Source: Scedosporium boydii (Eukaryota > Ascomycota > Sordariomycetes > Microascales > Microascaceae). From it: a DNA stretch of 64,000 nt. The notes under the pieces are model-generated. The model was not told the DNA's origin, made no database searches, and saw only the letters and a list, made by a program, of their open reading frames with translations. The stretch spans positions 124,001-188,000 of the forward strand of contig NJFT01000057.1 of assembly GCA_002221725.1 (NCBI GenBank). Direction: 5' to 3'. Each line of letters opens with the position of its first letter. Position 1 is the stretch's first letter. The position numbers and the translations under genes are program-made. Shown here piece after piece: positions 24,418 through 36,341 of this stretch.

Positions 24418-25902
24418 TGTGACCGGGAACTAGACTTGGGCTGGCAATGCGATTTGCAGGTGTATGTGTCGTCGTGATGTGGTGGGTGCGTAGGTGAGAA
24501 AGAGAGGGAGACAGAGAAATCGGGGATGGTCGGATGTGGTGGGGTAAAATGTGTGTGAGTTATCGATTGACGGTCAGTGTCTCATATTCTGTTTTATCCA
24601 GGTTATTCTTTCTGTAATCCTTCCAAGTACAGGATCTGTGAAATGTGAAAAATCATCCGAGTTTGTAAATTAGGTGGTTAATGGATGGTCTTTGTTCAAC
24701 CTTCACAGTTAGAGAGGGAGATACATGGGTACGTGATGCTGGATTGAGTCATCATTGATCAAACCACATGGAATTTTTTTGCGACAATATTGATTGATTT
24801 CTGAGCTGCCATTCGAAAATCAACCCGAAACAAGCCTGCAGAGGTACAAAGGTACACTGATCTATTTTAGCCATCCGCCCCTCACTAGCAAACAGACGTC
24901 ATTTGAGCTGTGGTTTCCCCTGCCTACAGGGCTTAGAGGTGCACTACGCTACAGCACGGACTGGCTGCCTGGATCCCCAGAAGATGTTACAGTCCATGGG
25001 CTTAAGAGCTAAGGTCTAGTCAATCGTTGATGTGCCCTGTGGTGTTTAGTGTTAAGTTTTGGGGGGCGAGGAGCGGGTATGAATCGAGGATGTCCGTCTC
25101 GTAGCACACCTTAGACAATAGCCTTGCCGAACTCTCAGATAATATGGCTCCCTTCTAATTGGACGAACTTCGAGATAAAGCGATTCACCCAGGTACGCCA
25201 GGTCACTAAGTAAGAGAGCAATTACCCTTCTGTAGTCTGTATTGTCTCGCAAGCATCTTGGTGGCGTGGCCTGAAGAAGACCGCGCCGTCCGACCCCTTA
25301 TGCACCCGGAGCTTTGTTAAAGAACCCAATACCTACTAGCTGAGAATGAAGGCTGAGCTGCCCAGCCCCAGCCTACATGATACCTTCACCGAGTAGAAAC
25401 GGCGGTTGCGGTGAAAGTTTTTTGCAACCCCGTATTATATTGATATATCGAACCCTCGAATTCGCACCTCGACAATCCACATATTGCTTGCATTATAGGT
25501 GGGACCCCTCGAATATGGCTGCTGTTGTGTGTGAGGTCCGAGGAGAACAGTGACTCACTTCTCCTACAAGCAGAGGATTTTCCACTAAGCAAAGGATGGG
25601 CGGCTAGCTTACAATATGGCAGCGATTGAATAGCTGCGCTGGACAGATTGGAATTGCTTATGTTACCCCTAAAAGGTGAGCAATGAGCTAGAGAGCCTGT
25701 CAAAGCATCGGCCTACTCTATCAATCAATTGACGCATCAATCGATCCATCCTACAGTAGTTGGTTTTCCCTATATACCTCCATACTATATGCAGCCAATG
25801 CATTTCCATGTTGCCAGGCGGAGTAGGTGAACATATAATACAATAATACAATCCGAATCTGGTCCCGAGTCCATATCCGACGCCACCAATCGATCACAAC
25901 CA
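24418..25902. other. 1.5 kb intergenic region
   Basis: It contains the eIF2B delta promoter and the 3' side of the mitochondrial IF-3 gene. Several short open frames occur, but none has an identifiable domain. Around 25720-25745 there is a cluster of ATCAAT half-sites. Confidence 0.5.
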
Positions 25903-26715
25903 TCACCCCTGCTTCTCAATATACATCCTCATCGTCTTCCCAACATTCCCCTCCGAATTCCTCGCCTCCTTCGCCCCCGCCACCTCACCCAAAGCCTCCT
26001 TCACCCTCCTCACCACCTCCTTCGCCTCCTCCTCCGTCGCCTTCCTCCCATGCCTCTTCCCCAAAAGCACCACCTCGACCCTATACCCGCTCTCCAAAAA
26101 CTCCTTCATCCGCTTCGTCTTTAGCAATAGGTCATTCTCCGCAATCGCCCAATTGATCTCCACAATCTTGTACTTTTGTTTCCCCTTCTGCTTCTCCTTC
26201 TCCGCCCGCGCCGCCAGTTCGCTGGCCTTCTTCGCCGCCTCCTCGGCGCGGTTGAAAATCTTGCAGATGGGTAGGCCGCCACCTCCGCCGCCGCCCGTCT
26301 GCTTCGCCGTTGACACGACGCGGAGTGTGTGGGTCTTGAGGTTTAGACCGCGGAGAACCGCTTCGGTTTCGTGCGGGCCTGTGAGGCCTTTGCCTTCCAT
26401 GACTATCATGATTGATGGCGATGTGATGTCCGTGTCTGAGGGGGTGGAGGCGGCGGCTTGCGCTGATTTTTGTTGTTGCGCGGCTGCGCCTCTTGTGCCC
26501 CGGCTCCATTGCCTGGATTGAGATGCTGTGTAGGCAAAGTATCTCGCTTGGTGAATTGATTGTGTATGAGCGACATCGTTTCGTAGGTGTTGGGTTCGGG
26601 AGGCGAGGAGACAGCACGCGAGCATCGCCGTCGATTGCGTCGTTTCGATCGCGGTTGGTCGAGAGACCCTATAAAGGGCGCTTCTTAAATTCGCGACGCA
26701 TCGTGTCGAAGTCAT
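25903..26715 (-). CDS. Mitochondrial translation initiation factor IF-3
   Basis: A single exon of 270 aa. The N terminus is rich in Arg, Ser, Thr and Ala with few acids, consistent with a mitochondrial presequence. The IF-3 N-terminal domain is represented by VLRGLNLKTHTLRVVS and the CKIFNR motif. A Lys-rich linker helix follows, then the C-terminal domain with KIVEINWAIAENDLLLKTKRMKEFLESGYRVEV-type residues and the GKRHGRKAT loop. A five-to-seven glycine run precedes the CKIFNR motif. IF-3 promotes dissociation of the mitoribosome and start-codon selection. The gene could start further upstream in the same frame, but the ATG at 26715 begins the presequence-like segment. Confidence 0.87.
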   Translation of the reverse strand: MTSTRCVANLRSALYRVSRPTAIETTQSTAMLACCLLASRTQHLRNDVAHTQSIHQARYFAYTASQSRQWSRGTRGAAAQQQKSAQAAASTPSDTDITSPSIMIVMEGKGLTGPHETEAVLRGLNLKTHTLRVVSTAKQTGGGGGGGLPICKIFNRAEEAAKKASELAARAEKEKQKGKQKYKIVEINWAIAENDLLLKTKRMKEFLESGYRVEVVLLGKRHGRKATEEEAKEVVRRVKEALGEVAGAKEARNSEGNVGKTMRMYIEKQG

Positions 26716-27158
26716 GGCAACCTGTGGGGATGGTTGCAAGGATTTATTTCGTAAATTGTCGCGGTGACGGAGTGGAATTGGGAGGGTTGGCGGGAGGGGG
26801 GGAAGAAGATAAATTGGCGATGAAGCTCCCAGTTGGAGTTCTCCGCTCCAAAATTGACGTTGTAACCGAGAAACGGGGAGCTTCCCACAGCTCCAGCCAA
26901 TCAAGCCCGTTTTTAACGACCTGCCGCGCATCTCATGTCTCACACCTCAAATCTCATCCCATTCTCATATCAACTTCACAAATTGATGCTCCCGACAAAA
27001 GCACAATCACAAAACCCGCCAATCCTCCAGAACTCAACTCAATTACTCTCGACCTTCGGGTCCCTTCCACCCGGGGTACGCCGTCCTTCACCAATCCCAC
27101 AAATGTAGCCCCGTTCCCGCCTCCTTGCGTCTCCTGCCTCTCATCTACAACCGCAAAA
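26716..27158. promoter_or_regulatory. divergent promoter of IF-3 (mitochondrial) and IMP1
   Basis: A 443-bp region between divergent starts of two mitochondrial-protein genes. A CCAAT box is visible at 26897-26901, a candidate site for the HAP/CBC complex. One such box in a region this size is not significant by itself. Confidence 0.5.
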
Positions 27159-27786
27159 ATGCCACCACGCACCCCCATCCTCGATCCCCGCCGAGCCGGC
27201 CGCCTCGCCCTCACCGTCGTCAAGGCCACGGCCCTATACCACGTCATCTCCCACTATGCCTTCTCCCTCACGCCTGCCGAAGGCGCCTCCATGCTTCCTA
27301 CCCTCGATGTCATGGGCCAATGGGTCCTAGTTTCTATGCGCCACCGCCACGGCCGCGATGTCCACGTCGGCGACCTCGTTACTTACGATATTCCCGTTTC
27401 ACGCGATTGGTGCGGACTCAAGCGCGTCGTTGGTATGCCTGGAGACTACGTAGCCCTTCATCCTCCCGGTACAGCACCTGGTCCCCACGATGATATGATC
27501 CAAGTGAGTTTCCCGGCCTTTATCAGCGCAGAGTATCATGAGATGGAGTGATCTCTTGCCGGCCTTTTCTTTTTCACCCGCTTCTTTTTCAATATTTTTT
27601 TCTTATAAATATCTCACATGAGTATAGGTCCCTGCTGGCCACTGCTGGCTTGTCGGTGACAACCTCACTGTTTCTAGGGACAGTCGAGACTTTGGGCCAG
27701 TTCCTCTAGCCTTGGTCAAGGGCAAAGTCTTAGCCACCCTATTTCCTTTCAAGTGGATAGGGAGTGGCCTCAAGAAGGTTGAGTAG
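27159..27786 (+). CDS. IMP1: Mitochondrial inner membrane protease subunit 1
   Basis: Two exons (27159-27503, 27628-27786) give 167 aa. It belongs to the S26 signal-peptidase family. The nucleophile Ser44 lies in GASMLPT after one N-terminal membrane segment, the general base Lys88 is in LKRVVGMPGD, and the family box GDN..SRDSR(D/N)FGPVP is supplied by exon 2. Imp1 works with Imp2 on the outer face of the inner membrane to remove sorting signals from intermembrane-space proteins. Size and motif spacing fit Imp1 (yeast 190 aa). The gene is divergent from the mitochondrial IF-3 gene. Confidence 0.94.
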
Positions 27787-28712
27787 AGAAGAAGCATCCG
27801 TGAAAGATGACGGGAATTGAGACAAAGAACGATGAGATGGAAGAGAACCCTTCCGTCAGTCCCCTTCCAACTGTGTTTATGTAACGAAATAATGAGGCTC
27901 TTGGGATAGAGGTTCCATGTATAAATATTCATGTATATATAATCTACAGGGAATATTCTTTTTCAATTGTATTTTTTTTCTTTTTTTCCTTTAAAAATGA
28001 TTAGAACTTGAATCTAATTACAATGATGATAGTGTGTAACTGAGCCACTGGTAATGCCATAACAGAAACAAAAAAAAAAAAGTGCTGGGCTAAGTTTGAC
28101 TCAGTATACTGCAACCTCGAAAGTGTTCCACGGATTGGAGAAGTTGAAAAAAAAAGGCAAGGATTCAAGTAGAAGCGACGAAAATAATAACAACCCTCGA
28201 GGGAATCAAGTCACGCTTCTGTATAGCGTATATCCCATATCAATGCCAATGGAACCTCCTCATCCATGTCTGGTTCGTTAAGCCGGGCATCCCCAGCCCG
28301 ACTCGCCATGCCCGTTGGACCGTCTAACAAACAACGAAACAACCATCGCGCTCTGTTCCCGTAATAAGGAGAACCTCACCCGCGGAACTTGGGTATATTG
28401 TCGACCATGAGACGGACAGAAAGTCATAATCCTCTTGATTCGAGCCTTGCCGTCTCACTGCCGGGGCAGATGGTGTCGTAGAAATAGAAAAACAAAAAAA
28501 CGCCTTAAACACCTCGCAAAATGCCATCCGTCCCGGATTCCCACCACAAGCGACAAACCTGGTTGTCCTTGGCAAGATTGAGAGCCGGGTGCCTCCAGGG
28601 TTTGACGTAATGAAATGAAGAAGACAAAGGAAAGAAAGAACACGGTGACCAATCAAATTACCTTCACAACAGTAGCTGAAAGCGCTGTTGCGAAGGGGGG
28701 TGTTAGTTTGTG
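27787..28712. other. intergenic, IMP1 and VAC8 3' ends
   Basis: Convergent 3' regions with A- and T-rich runs near 27960-28080. No gene recognised. Confidence 0.5.
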
Positions 28713-30824
28713 TTAACCCTCGATGTGGGCTTTGGGCATTCCTTGGCCTAGTAGCTCCAGACACCTCTGTGCCAGTGTCACAACTTCACCCTGATCCTCA
28801 TCAAAGTCTGCGTCATTCTCAGGGGTTCGTTCAGCAATGGCCATGATAAGGTCTACAATATCCTCAGACCTTCCCACGAGACCGATGAGGCCCTTATCTT
28901 CGGACTCAAGGAGCTGTAAGAGGGTCCAAATGGCAATATGCTGGAATGTGGCGTCACCGCTTTGAAGGAATCGGCTTAGATAGCCGTGGATGCCTCCGTT
29001 GGGTTCTTTCCAGTGTCGAATGAAGATAGAGTAATCGCCCACTACATAGACCATGTTAGGAACCCACGACTTATGATCGTTATACTTCGGCTGACGTACC
29101 TTTAGATGATAGGTTTCCAAGAGCCGCCGCACTATTGCCCTGGACTTCGATACTAGGCGAGTGTGTGAGGGGGATTAGGACGTCAAAAACGCCGAGATTG
29201 AGCAGGTGGACCTTAAGTTCGTCACTAAGAGCCAGGACTGCAATGGCTGCTGTCATCTCGGACTGTACGCTCAAGGGAACCTCTAGAACAAGCTGCTTGC
29301 ACTTTTGTACCGCACCGGCTTCGAGGACCAGTCGCTTGTTGCGGTCCGAACTTGCTGCAAGATTCCGTAGAGTTGAGATCGCATGGCACTGAATTTCCTC
29401 ATTATCCGTCGAGCCAAGCAGATCCACCAACGGTCGAAGGAAACCAGCTTCGATGATGGGCGATTCATTCAACGGATGGATAGAGATATTGCGGATGCAA
29501 GCGACGGCGGAAAGGATCAGCGGCAGGTACGAGGATTGGAGTAGCCTCAATAATGGGAACAGCCCGTTGGCGCGGACGATGTCTAGCTGATATTTCTCGT
29601 CGGATGCGAGATTTCGGAGGGCGAGCGCTGCCTGGCATTGTACTTTCGGAGAATTCGAGTCCATCAAGTTAACAAGAGACTGGACTAGCTTCGGTTCGCT
29701 TGCAGCGAGTCTTTGCCGATTGCTCGCGTCCACCGCAATGTTGCTCAACGCTGTAGTGCAATAATATTGCACATCAACATCAGACGACGTTAGAAGCTGC
29801 ACGAGTACCGGAATCGCTCCGGCGCTAACAAGTTGCTGCCGGTTCTCGCCTAAAACATATTATGGACTGGTTAAACGAAGTCCAACGTCTGTATTCCAAT
29901 AGCATAGTCCGTCCGCTCCTGCCGTTACGTACCAGAATGTGTCATATTCAACAGTGCCCCGGTGGCGTTTCTCTGCACCCTCATATCCCGAGACTTCGCA
30001 AGTCGAGTAAGGGGCCCGAGGGCACCAGATCGAGCAATCTTCGCTTTGTTGGCTTCATGGGTAGCGAGGTTCGTGATGCATCCCACCGCATTGCACTGGA
30101 CTTCCACGTTGGGGGACAGCATTTGACGGATCAGAGGCGTCAGGCCGCCGAGCTGTACTATCAAGACCTTATTTTCCGCTGTAATGCCGTGGTCAGTATT
30201 CCCAAGTTCACAATAGACCTATCGGAGGGGCTCGTCATATTTATTGGACGTACGATTGACAGCGAGATTGCCAAGCGCAGCACTCGCAGCTCGCTGAACT
30301 TCGATGTCGGGGCTATCGAGAAGGAACAATATGGGCGCGAGCGTATCTCGGTCAACTTCCGTCACATCTATGGGGAGAGAGGTTAGGGTTAGCCCGAGTG
30401 TCAGATAGGCGTGAAATGCCCTGCATGCAAAGTTGACAGCCCGTTCAGCATCTTCGAAGACATAACGCACCTCGTTCAGTGATCTCGGCAAATGTAAGGC
30501 TCGCACTGCGCTGAAGATCAATGTTGTCGGAATATACGAGGGTGCTTAAAGCTCGGAGCGGTTCCCCAGAGAAGAAATCTGTTTCGTCACGCTAAAGGGG
30601 GGTTAGCCCAGGCGTCGAAGGGTTGGAAAACGGAGAGATACGGACATTCTCGAGGTATTGTAGAAGATCGGCTACGGCCTCTCGCTCGACTTCGGCTAGA
30701 ACAGGCTCGTAGAGGCCATCGCGAGACCGACCTAGGCACTCTCCACATTAGCTACATCACGCCTACCTAGAGATCCCTGATCATAGATCATACCAGAACA
30801 GCATGTTGAGTTGCAGACACCCAT
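28713..30824 (-). CDS. VAC8: Vacuolar armadillo-repeat protein Vac8
   Basis: Seven exons on the minus strand (30794-30824, 30646-30731, 30471-30591, 30254-30367, 29933-30178, 29100-29849, 28713-29041) join in phase to about 558 aa, close to yeast Vac8 (578 aa). The N terminus MGVCNSTCC has Gly2 for myristoylation and Cys4, Cys8 and Cys9 for palmitoylation. A run of armadillo repeats follows, with signature segments [57 protein letters not shown] and [10 protein letters not shown]. The C-terminal segment [13 protein letters not shown] is also conserved. Vac8 anchors at the vacuole membrane and acts in vacuole inheritance, homotypic fusion, nucleus-vacuole junctions and selective autophagy. The exon 3-4 intron contains a short GGTTAGGGTTAG stretch (30381-30392). 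Confidence 0.96.
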
Positions 30825-33694
30825 TGTGGAGGTTTTTTTTATGTGGGCGCTGAAAGGACAAAAGAAGAGTGGCAGGGGCGGATGCGAAAAGCTGGGTGAG
30901 CCACAAAACTGATGGTTTATAGGTCCTGGAATGGGCGGGTAGACAAAGGCGGATAGCTGTGGTTACGGGGACGATAGGCCGGAAATGCTCGTCGGGCCGA
31001 GCAATATTCGTATTGACAGTGAGATGAGGGGGACGAGCGGGAACCTTGCGCCCTCGAGCTTCGACCTGGACGATGGCCGCAAACTTCTAGCAGCGGCGCA
31101 ACGATATGGTTGGGCGATTGCAGCAGATGCTTGGGATGGTGAGGCTGATGACTGTTCTCCCTATCAGGCGACTGCTCGAGGGTCGGAGGCCCCGACGGAA
31201 GCCAAGAATAAGAGGAAGGGTACTCTCTCAAACGCTCAACAGGCTGCTGTGCTATCACCAGGGATGAGTGTGAGGAGAACGTCGAGCCGTTAATTAAAAT
31301 GGCAAATAGGCGAGCACAGGAAAGCTTTGACGACCGATGGCTGATGATAAGCCAGAACGCAGCACAGGAAATAATCGGGAGCAAAGAGGTGGAACTGACA
31401 CAGCAACCAAGGTGGAGCTATGCCGTGGATTATTATTGTTGCAGTTGCAGCCAACTGCGCTCTGAACCAATCTTGGCTAGGTTACAGATCACGGCAAGGG
31501 ACCTGCAGTGGAAGTCCCTCACAGACCGGCTCCTATGAAGCAGGTACCGAAGGACTGGCTCGAGTCCAAACCCAGATCGGTAGTCTGGGTTGTTCACTGC
31601 AGTTATCGATCCCTCGAAAACATGTGCGCAGAATACATAGTGCATCAATTACCGATTAAACCTCTGCTAGTGATATTACTACTTCGTTGAGAGTATACAA
31701 TTCAGAATTCGTATTTGTCTTGCGATGTTGTGGTGCCTATTGTTTCAGGCAAACACAGAACCAGCAATTTCTTCCAAACGCCGACTATTCTCGTGACTGG
31801 ATAGGTCAGATGATTAAATACTTCATTTCATTGTTGACGGTTGTTATCAGCTGTTGAATTTCTGGTTTTGAAAATTGTCTGCTTTTCAAGTCCCTTTTAT
31901 CAACATCAATTGATCTCCCCGTAACGGCAGGGTCGGTGAATTATAATACTCGACAGCTAGCCCACTCCAAGTCAGCATCAATTTTAAATGATATTTCTTA
32001 TACGTGGTAATCATTGTGGAAGGGCGGAGTTGCCCTAGTAAGAAGTTGACATCCTTCTGAAGTTCATCAAAGAGATAGACATTTGCGGACACTGTCCCAC
32101 AGTTGGTGAGTGCCCAGCTCTAAGACTCCAGATCACACTTCGTATTCATTCCTTCGCCTCGCATCATCCATCATCCATCGACCAACACACGTACCTACAC
32201 GGGTGGCCACTTCGTCAACTCTTCCGACATTGCGGAGTATGCTTTGAAAGGGACCAATCGATGATCTTCTCCATGTATTGGATCACAGCACTCCGGCCAA
32301 CCGCCCAAAAACTGATCCTCTCTGGGCGCTCTCTAGGCTCAAGAAGGGAAGGACAAATAGGGTGTACTGGGCGCTTGTTGTAAGATGCAAACCATACCAA
32401 TCGAGCAATAATCATTTCATATTTGCAAGGCATGGGACCGCCTATTATTCTGCAGTAAAGAACCCTGTCAAAGTTGCTTTTCCTCGCTTGTCTTTGGCAC
32501 GTTTCACTTGGTGTCTAGCTACACTTCTCGGGCATGGCGTAAGCTCGTAAGCAATGCTATGGACATTGATGAGGATTATCATTGATGTTTACAATTCAAC
32601 CACAGACAGTGCCAAGCGGCTTTGGTTGAACACCGGCTGACGAACATTGAGTAGCTTTAGAACATGTGATTCTCGTCGGGGTTGGCTGCAGGCGATATAT
32701 ATGTACCAAGTATTGAGTGCTTACTTCGTACAATCGTAACCACTTAGAGAATGCCCAAGGGACGCACAATGAACGAACAGTAGGGGTGGGCTACTAGATT
32801 GATTCAAGAACATTTGATGCAAAGTGAAGGAATAGACTAGGGGAGGCATCATTGGGAATTTGGGTTGAGCATCATACTGACTTGCTGGAGAATGGAGATC
32901 ATCACACAAGAAAGCTGAACGTGTGAATGTTCCTTCAGCATTGCAAGAAAATTGATTGGAGAGAATGAAGGACCCGACGAAGCTTACAATGGCGCCTTGT
33001 TGGGCTCGTTGTTGTCCATATCAGTTCCTCTGGGCCTGATCAGGTCAATTGATGGTGACGGTGGATAGCATGAGCACATTCGCCAAGTTCTGTAATTTAC
33101 ACATCATAGGCACCCACCCACACCCCACGCCAGGCTGTGCAGCAGTGGGCTCATGTCGGATCCAGATCAAATACACTAGACGCGGGACGAAGGACGAGGT
33201 CGTAATCTAGTTTCGCTTGTTGGCATCCTGAGTGAGCCTCCGAAAGAAACCAAAAAAATCGATGCTCGCAGATCTGCACCCTTTCCAGCCACCACCCGCT
33301 TTGTACGCTAAGTGTGGAAGCAAGCCTAGTGTGCTATGTATGCAATGAAGTGTGGTGTACTTCGTACAACCTCACTGCCTCTCGGGGAGTCTGGAACAGC
33401 GCCAAGAAGCATCTGAGAAGTGAGCAATCCATCTTCCTTGTTCCTGTTCCGCCAAGTGGACAAGATCAAGCAAGAATCAAGGCACGGCGCCTGTGGGGAA
33501 GAGAATAGGCAACGCAGGAAATCAATCAATACAACATCAAATCTTGATCTGGAAAGGACCCGTCGCGATGGTCGCGAGACCTCGAGAAATCGACAGCACG
33601 AGTTAAACTAGGTTCCCTGTCTGTCCACCACCCATCACAATCCTGAAAAGGTGGAGCTTGTACCAGTCTCAACTAATTCTTAACGTCCTTGATT

Positions 33695-33728
<34 letters not shown>

Positions 33729-34155
33729 CTTATTTTTAATCTTTTCTTCTCCTTTTTCTCACACCGAGGCCTGGCCAGTCTCTCGCCAAAATCTATCGTC
33801 ACTCCAACTTCTCCTTGAGGGTCGAAACAATCGTAGCGTGTCCCTGACGTGTCTGGGAATAGGTTGGTGTGGAGTGTGACGACATCGCTGATCTGTGAGT
33901 GATTTGCTCCGGAAGCCGGGAGTGGTTTTTGTTCCCCGCGCCACACAGGCGACATACCTCAACAGCACGACCTCTACTTCTGGGAAGCTACGACCCCTTC
34001 AGGGCTAATAGCACGTACTTCGTACACTACATAGAAATTCATGTCTTGGTGAAGCCCAACCCCTCCTCCCCATTCGCCCGATCAAATTCGACGATACTTC
34101 GTACTGCGAGAAACAACCACCGGAGAGCACCACGAACCCCGCCCTTTCCATCAAC
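30825..34155. other. 3.3 kb gene-free region upstream of snf4
   Basis: I see no convincing gene. Small open frames (for example around 30985-31293) lack domains and overlap opposite-strand frames equally well. The region contains several motif copies (ATCAATTGAT at 31905-31914, GTCAATTGAT at 33045-33054, GTACTTCGTAC at 33357-33367 and 34015-34025) and a CT microsatellite at 33698-33725. The right end must contain the snf4 promoter. Confidence 0.5.
33698..33725 (+). repeat. (CT)n microsatellite
   Basis: An uninterrupted CT dinucleotide tract of about 28 bases, about 430 bp upstream of the snf4 start codon. Such tracts are common in fungal promoters. Confidence 0.9.
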
Positions 34156-36341
34156 ATGGCCTCTAGCGGCAGCGACTCTAGCACCCCAGCTTCTACAATG
34201 GGCGGTCCAGGCCCCAGCAGCAGGACAAGCATCTCGACTCCAGATTCCAACTCCAGACCCGATACCAATACCTCAGACAACAGTCGCTTCCTCTCAAACC
34301 TGGTTCGTAAAATCTGTTTGCCATTGATGCATTTTCCTTCCCCTCCAGCCTTGCTCGATTTGGTCCCTTTCAACCATACATAGACACACCACGCACAAGA
34401 ACACAACACATTGATCAATTTGAGCCGCTGGTGTCTCGACGGCAAGATAACGCTGAGCCTAGCCTGGCCTGGTTCGCTTCAGAACGCAGCCCGCACGCAC
34501 ACACAAAACACCTGACTCTCTGACTCCGACAGCGCTGACCATACAGTCAACCCCCCAGCAGCCACCGCACTTCAGACACGACAACGACGACCGCGACAGA
34601 TCCTCCAGGCGCCAAACATCGTCGTTAGGTGCACATGATGCGCCCGATCCTCGCCCCACCACAACACAATCTCCAGTAGCTTCAGCATCGGGTAGTGGTG
34701 TGAGCCAGCTTCCAACTGCGGCTCTCCCTTTTCCTGGTCCCGGTCACAGCCTTCCCTTTGTAAAACCTTCCTCTTATTTACGTCGGAAACCCACGACATC
34801 TAAGCGTCACACAATGGCTGCAAAACCGCCGCCCATGAGTCCGCTTGACAAGGAGCAGATGCAAGGTTTGGTACGTTCCAGTCCATCGAGCGTGCAATCA
34901 TGCCCCCCTCTCTCCCCCCCGCCGGCTGCCGAACCCCTCCCCCTTATTTTCGCGACCTGTGAATCCGATCTCCACCCTCCGCCTGGGGTGAAGCGCATAT
35001 CGAGCTCGGATCCTCGAACCTTCCTCGTCACCCGTCACCCCATCAGCCATGTAATCGCAAAGTAGTTATGCGATTTCCTTTATCGCTGCTATTTCAAGCT
35101 TTGAAACCGACATCAACCGCCCATTGTCCTCGGATTGTGATGATGAGTCTAGAGATCACGGCTTCGTCAGCATTGAGGCTTCACCCTTTATTCTGGCCTT
35201 TTTTAAGCCCTTTAAGGTTGGATTACGGAGCTAACACGATCTCTTGATACCTGATATAGAGGGCTATTCGTGAATTCCTAAAAGTTCGGACAAGCTACGA
35301 CGTCCTTCCCCTTTCCTTCCGTCTAATTGTCCTCGACACGTCGCTCCTGATAAAGAAGAGCCTCAACATTCTCATCCAGAATAGTGGGTTGTCTGATGCT
35401 GCATTTCGAGACTGTCGATTTCATGCTACTAACCACGGCCATTCCCATTGCAGATATTGTCTCTGCGCCGCTATGGGACTCCGAGACCTCAACCTTTGCT
35501 GGACTCCTTACCAGCACCGACTACATCAATGTTATCCAGTACTACTGTCAATTCCCCGACGAGATTGCTCAGCTAGATCAGTTTAGGTTAAGCAGTCTAC
35601 GAGGCAAGTTTTGAGAATCCCCCTTGGAGGTCGACAGCAGGTCGGAGCTTGAAAAACTAATGCCTCTTGTGTATTGAAACAGCCATCGAAAAGGCCATAG
35701 GCGTGACGCCGCTGGAGACCGTATCATGCCATCCGATGCGTCCTCTGTACGAAGCCTGCAGGAAGATGCTCAAAACGAGGGCGCGAAGGATCCCGCTTGT
35801 CGACCGAGATGATGAGACCGGCCGAGATACCGTTGTCAGCGTTATTACCCAGTACAGAATCCTAAAGTTCATCGCTGTCAACAATGAGCACAACACGGTG
35901 CTCTTGAAGAAGCCCGTTAGGGATATTGGCCTCGGGACCTACAAGAATCTTGCGACGGCGCGAATGAACAGCACCGTTCTGGAAGCCGTCCATATGATGG
36001 TCGCGAATAATATTTCCTGCATACCAATCGTCGACGAGGACAACCGGCTGCTCAACGCCTTCGAAGCCGTTGATATAATACCCTGCATCAGAGGCGGTGT
36101 CTATGAGGACCTATCGTCGACACTGGGCGAAGCGCTTTGCAAGAGGTCAGACGACTCGCCTGGGATCTACATCTGCACCGAGGACGACCGATTAGACGCC
36201 ATTTTCGACACTATCCGCAAGTCACGAGTTCACAGGCTGGTAGTCGTCGACGACGAGAACCGCCTAAAAGGGGTCATCTCTCTCTCGGACGTACTAAAGT
36301 ACGTGTTGCTTCATGGCGAGGAGGACGACGATACGGCGTAA
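34156..36341 (+). CDS. SNF4: AMPK/SNF1 complex gamma subunit (Snf4)
   Basis: Five exons (34156-34302, 34547-34870, 35260-35383, 35454-35603, 35683-36341) give about 467 aa. The first 160 residues are Ser/Pro/Thr-rich and poorly conserved. The rest holds four CBS domains, with RAIREFLKVRTSYDVLP, then IVSAPLWDS, FAGLLTSTDYINVIQYY, AIEKAIGV, RARRIPLVD, NNISCIPIVDE and SRVHRLVVVDDENRLKGVISLSDVL. Snf4 binds adenine nucleotides and controls the Snf1 kinase in glucose derepression. The intron after exon 4 uses GC at its donor (cgag, then GCAAGT). No nearby GT donor keeps the frame with the acceptor before AIEKAIGV. The first two introns are long for this genome (244 and 389 nt), so exon 2 is less certain than the CBS part. 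Confidence 0.93.
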
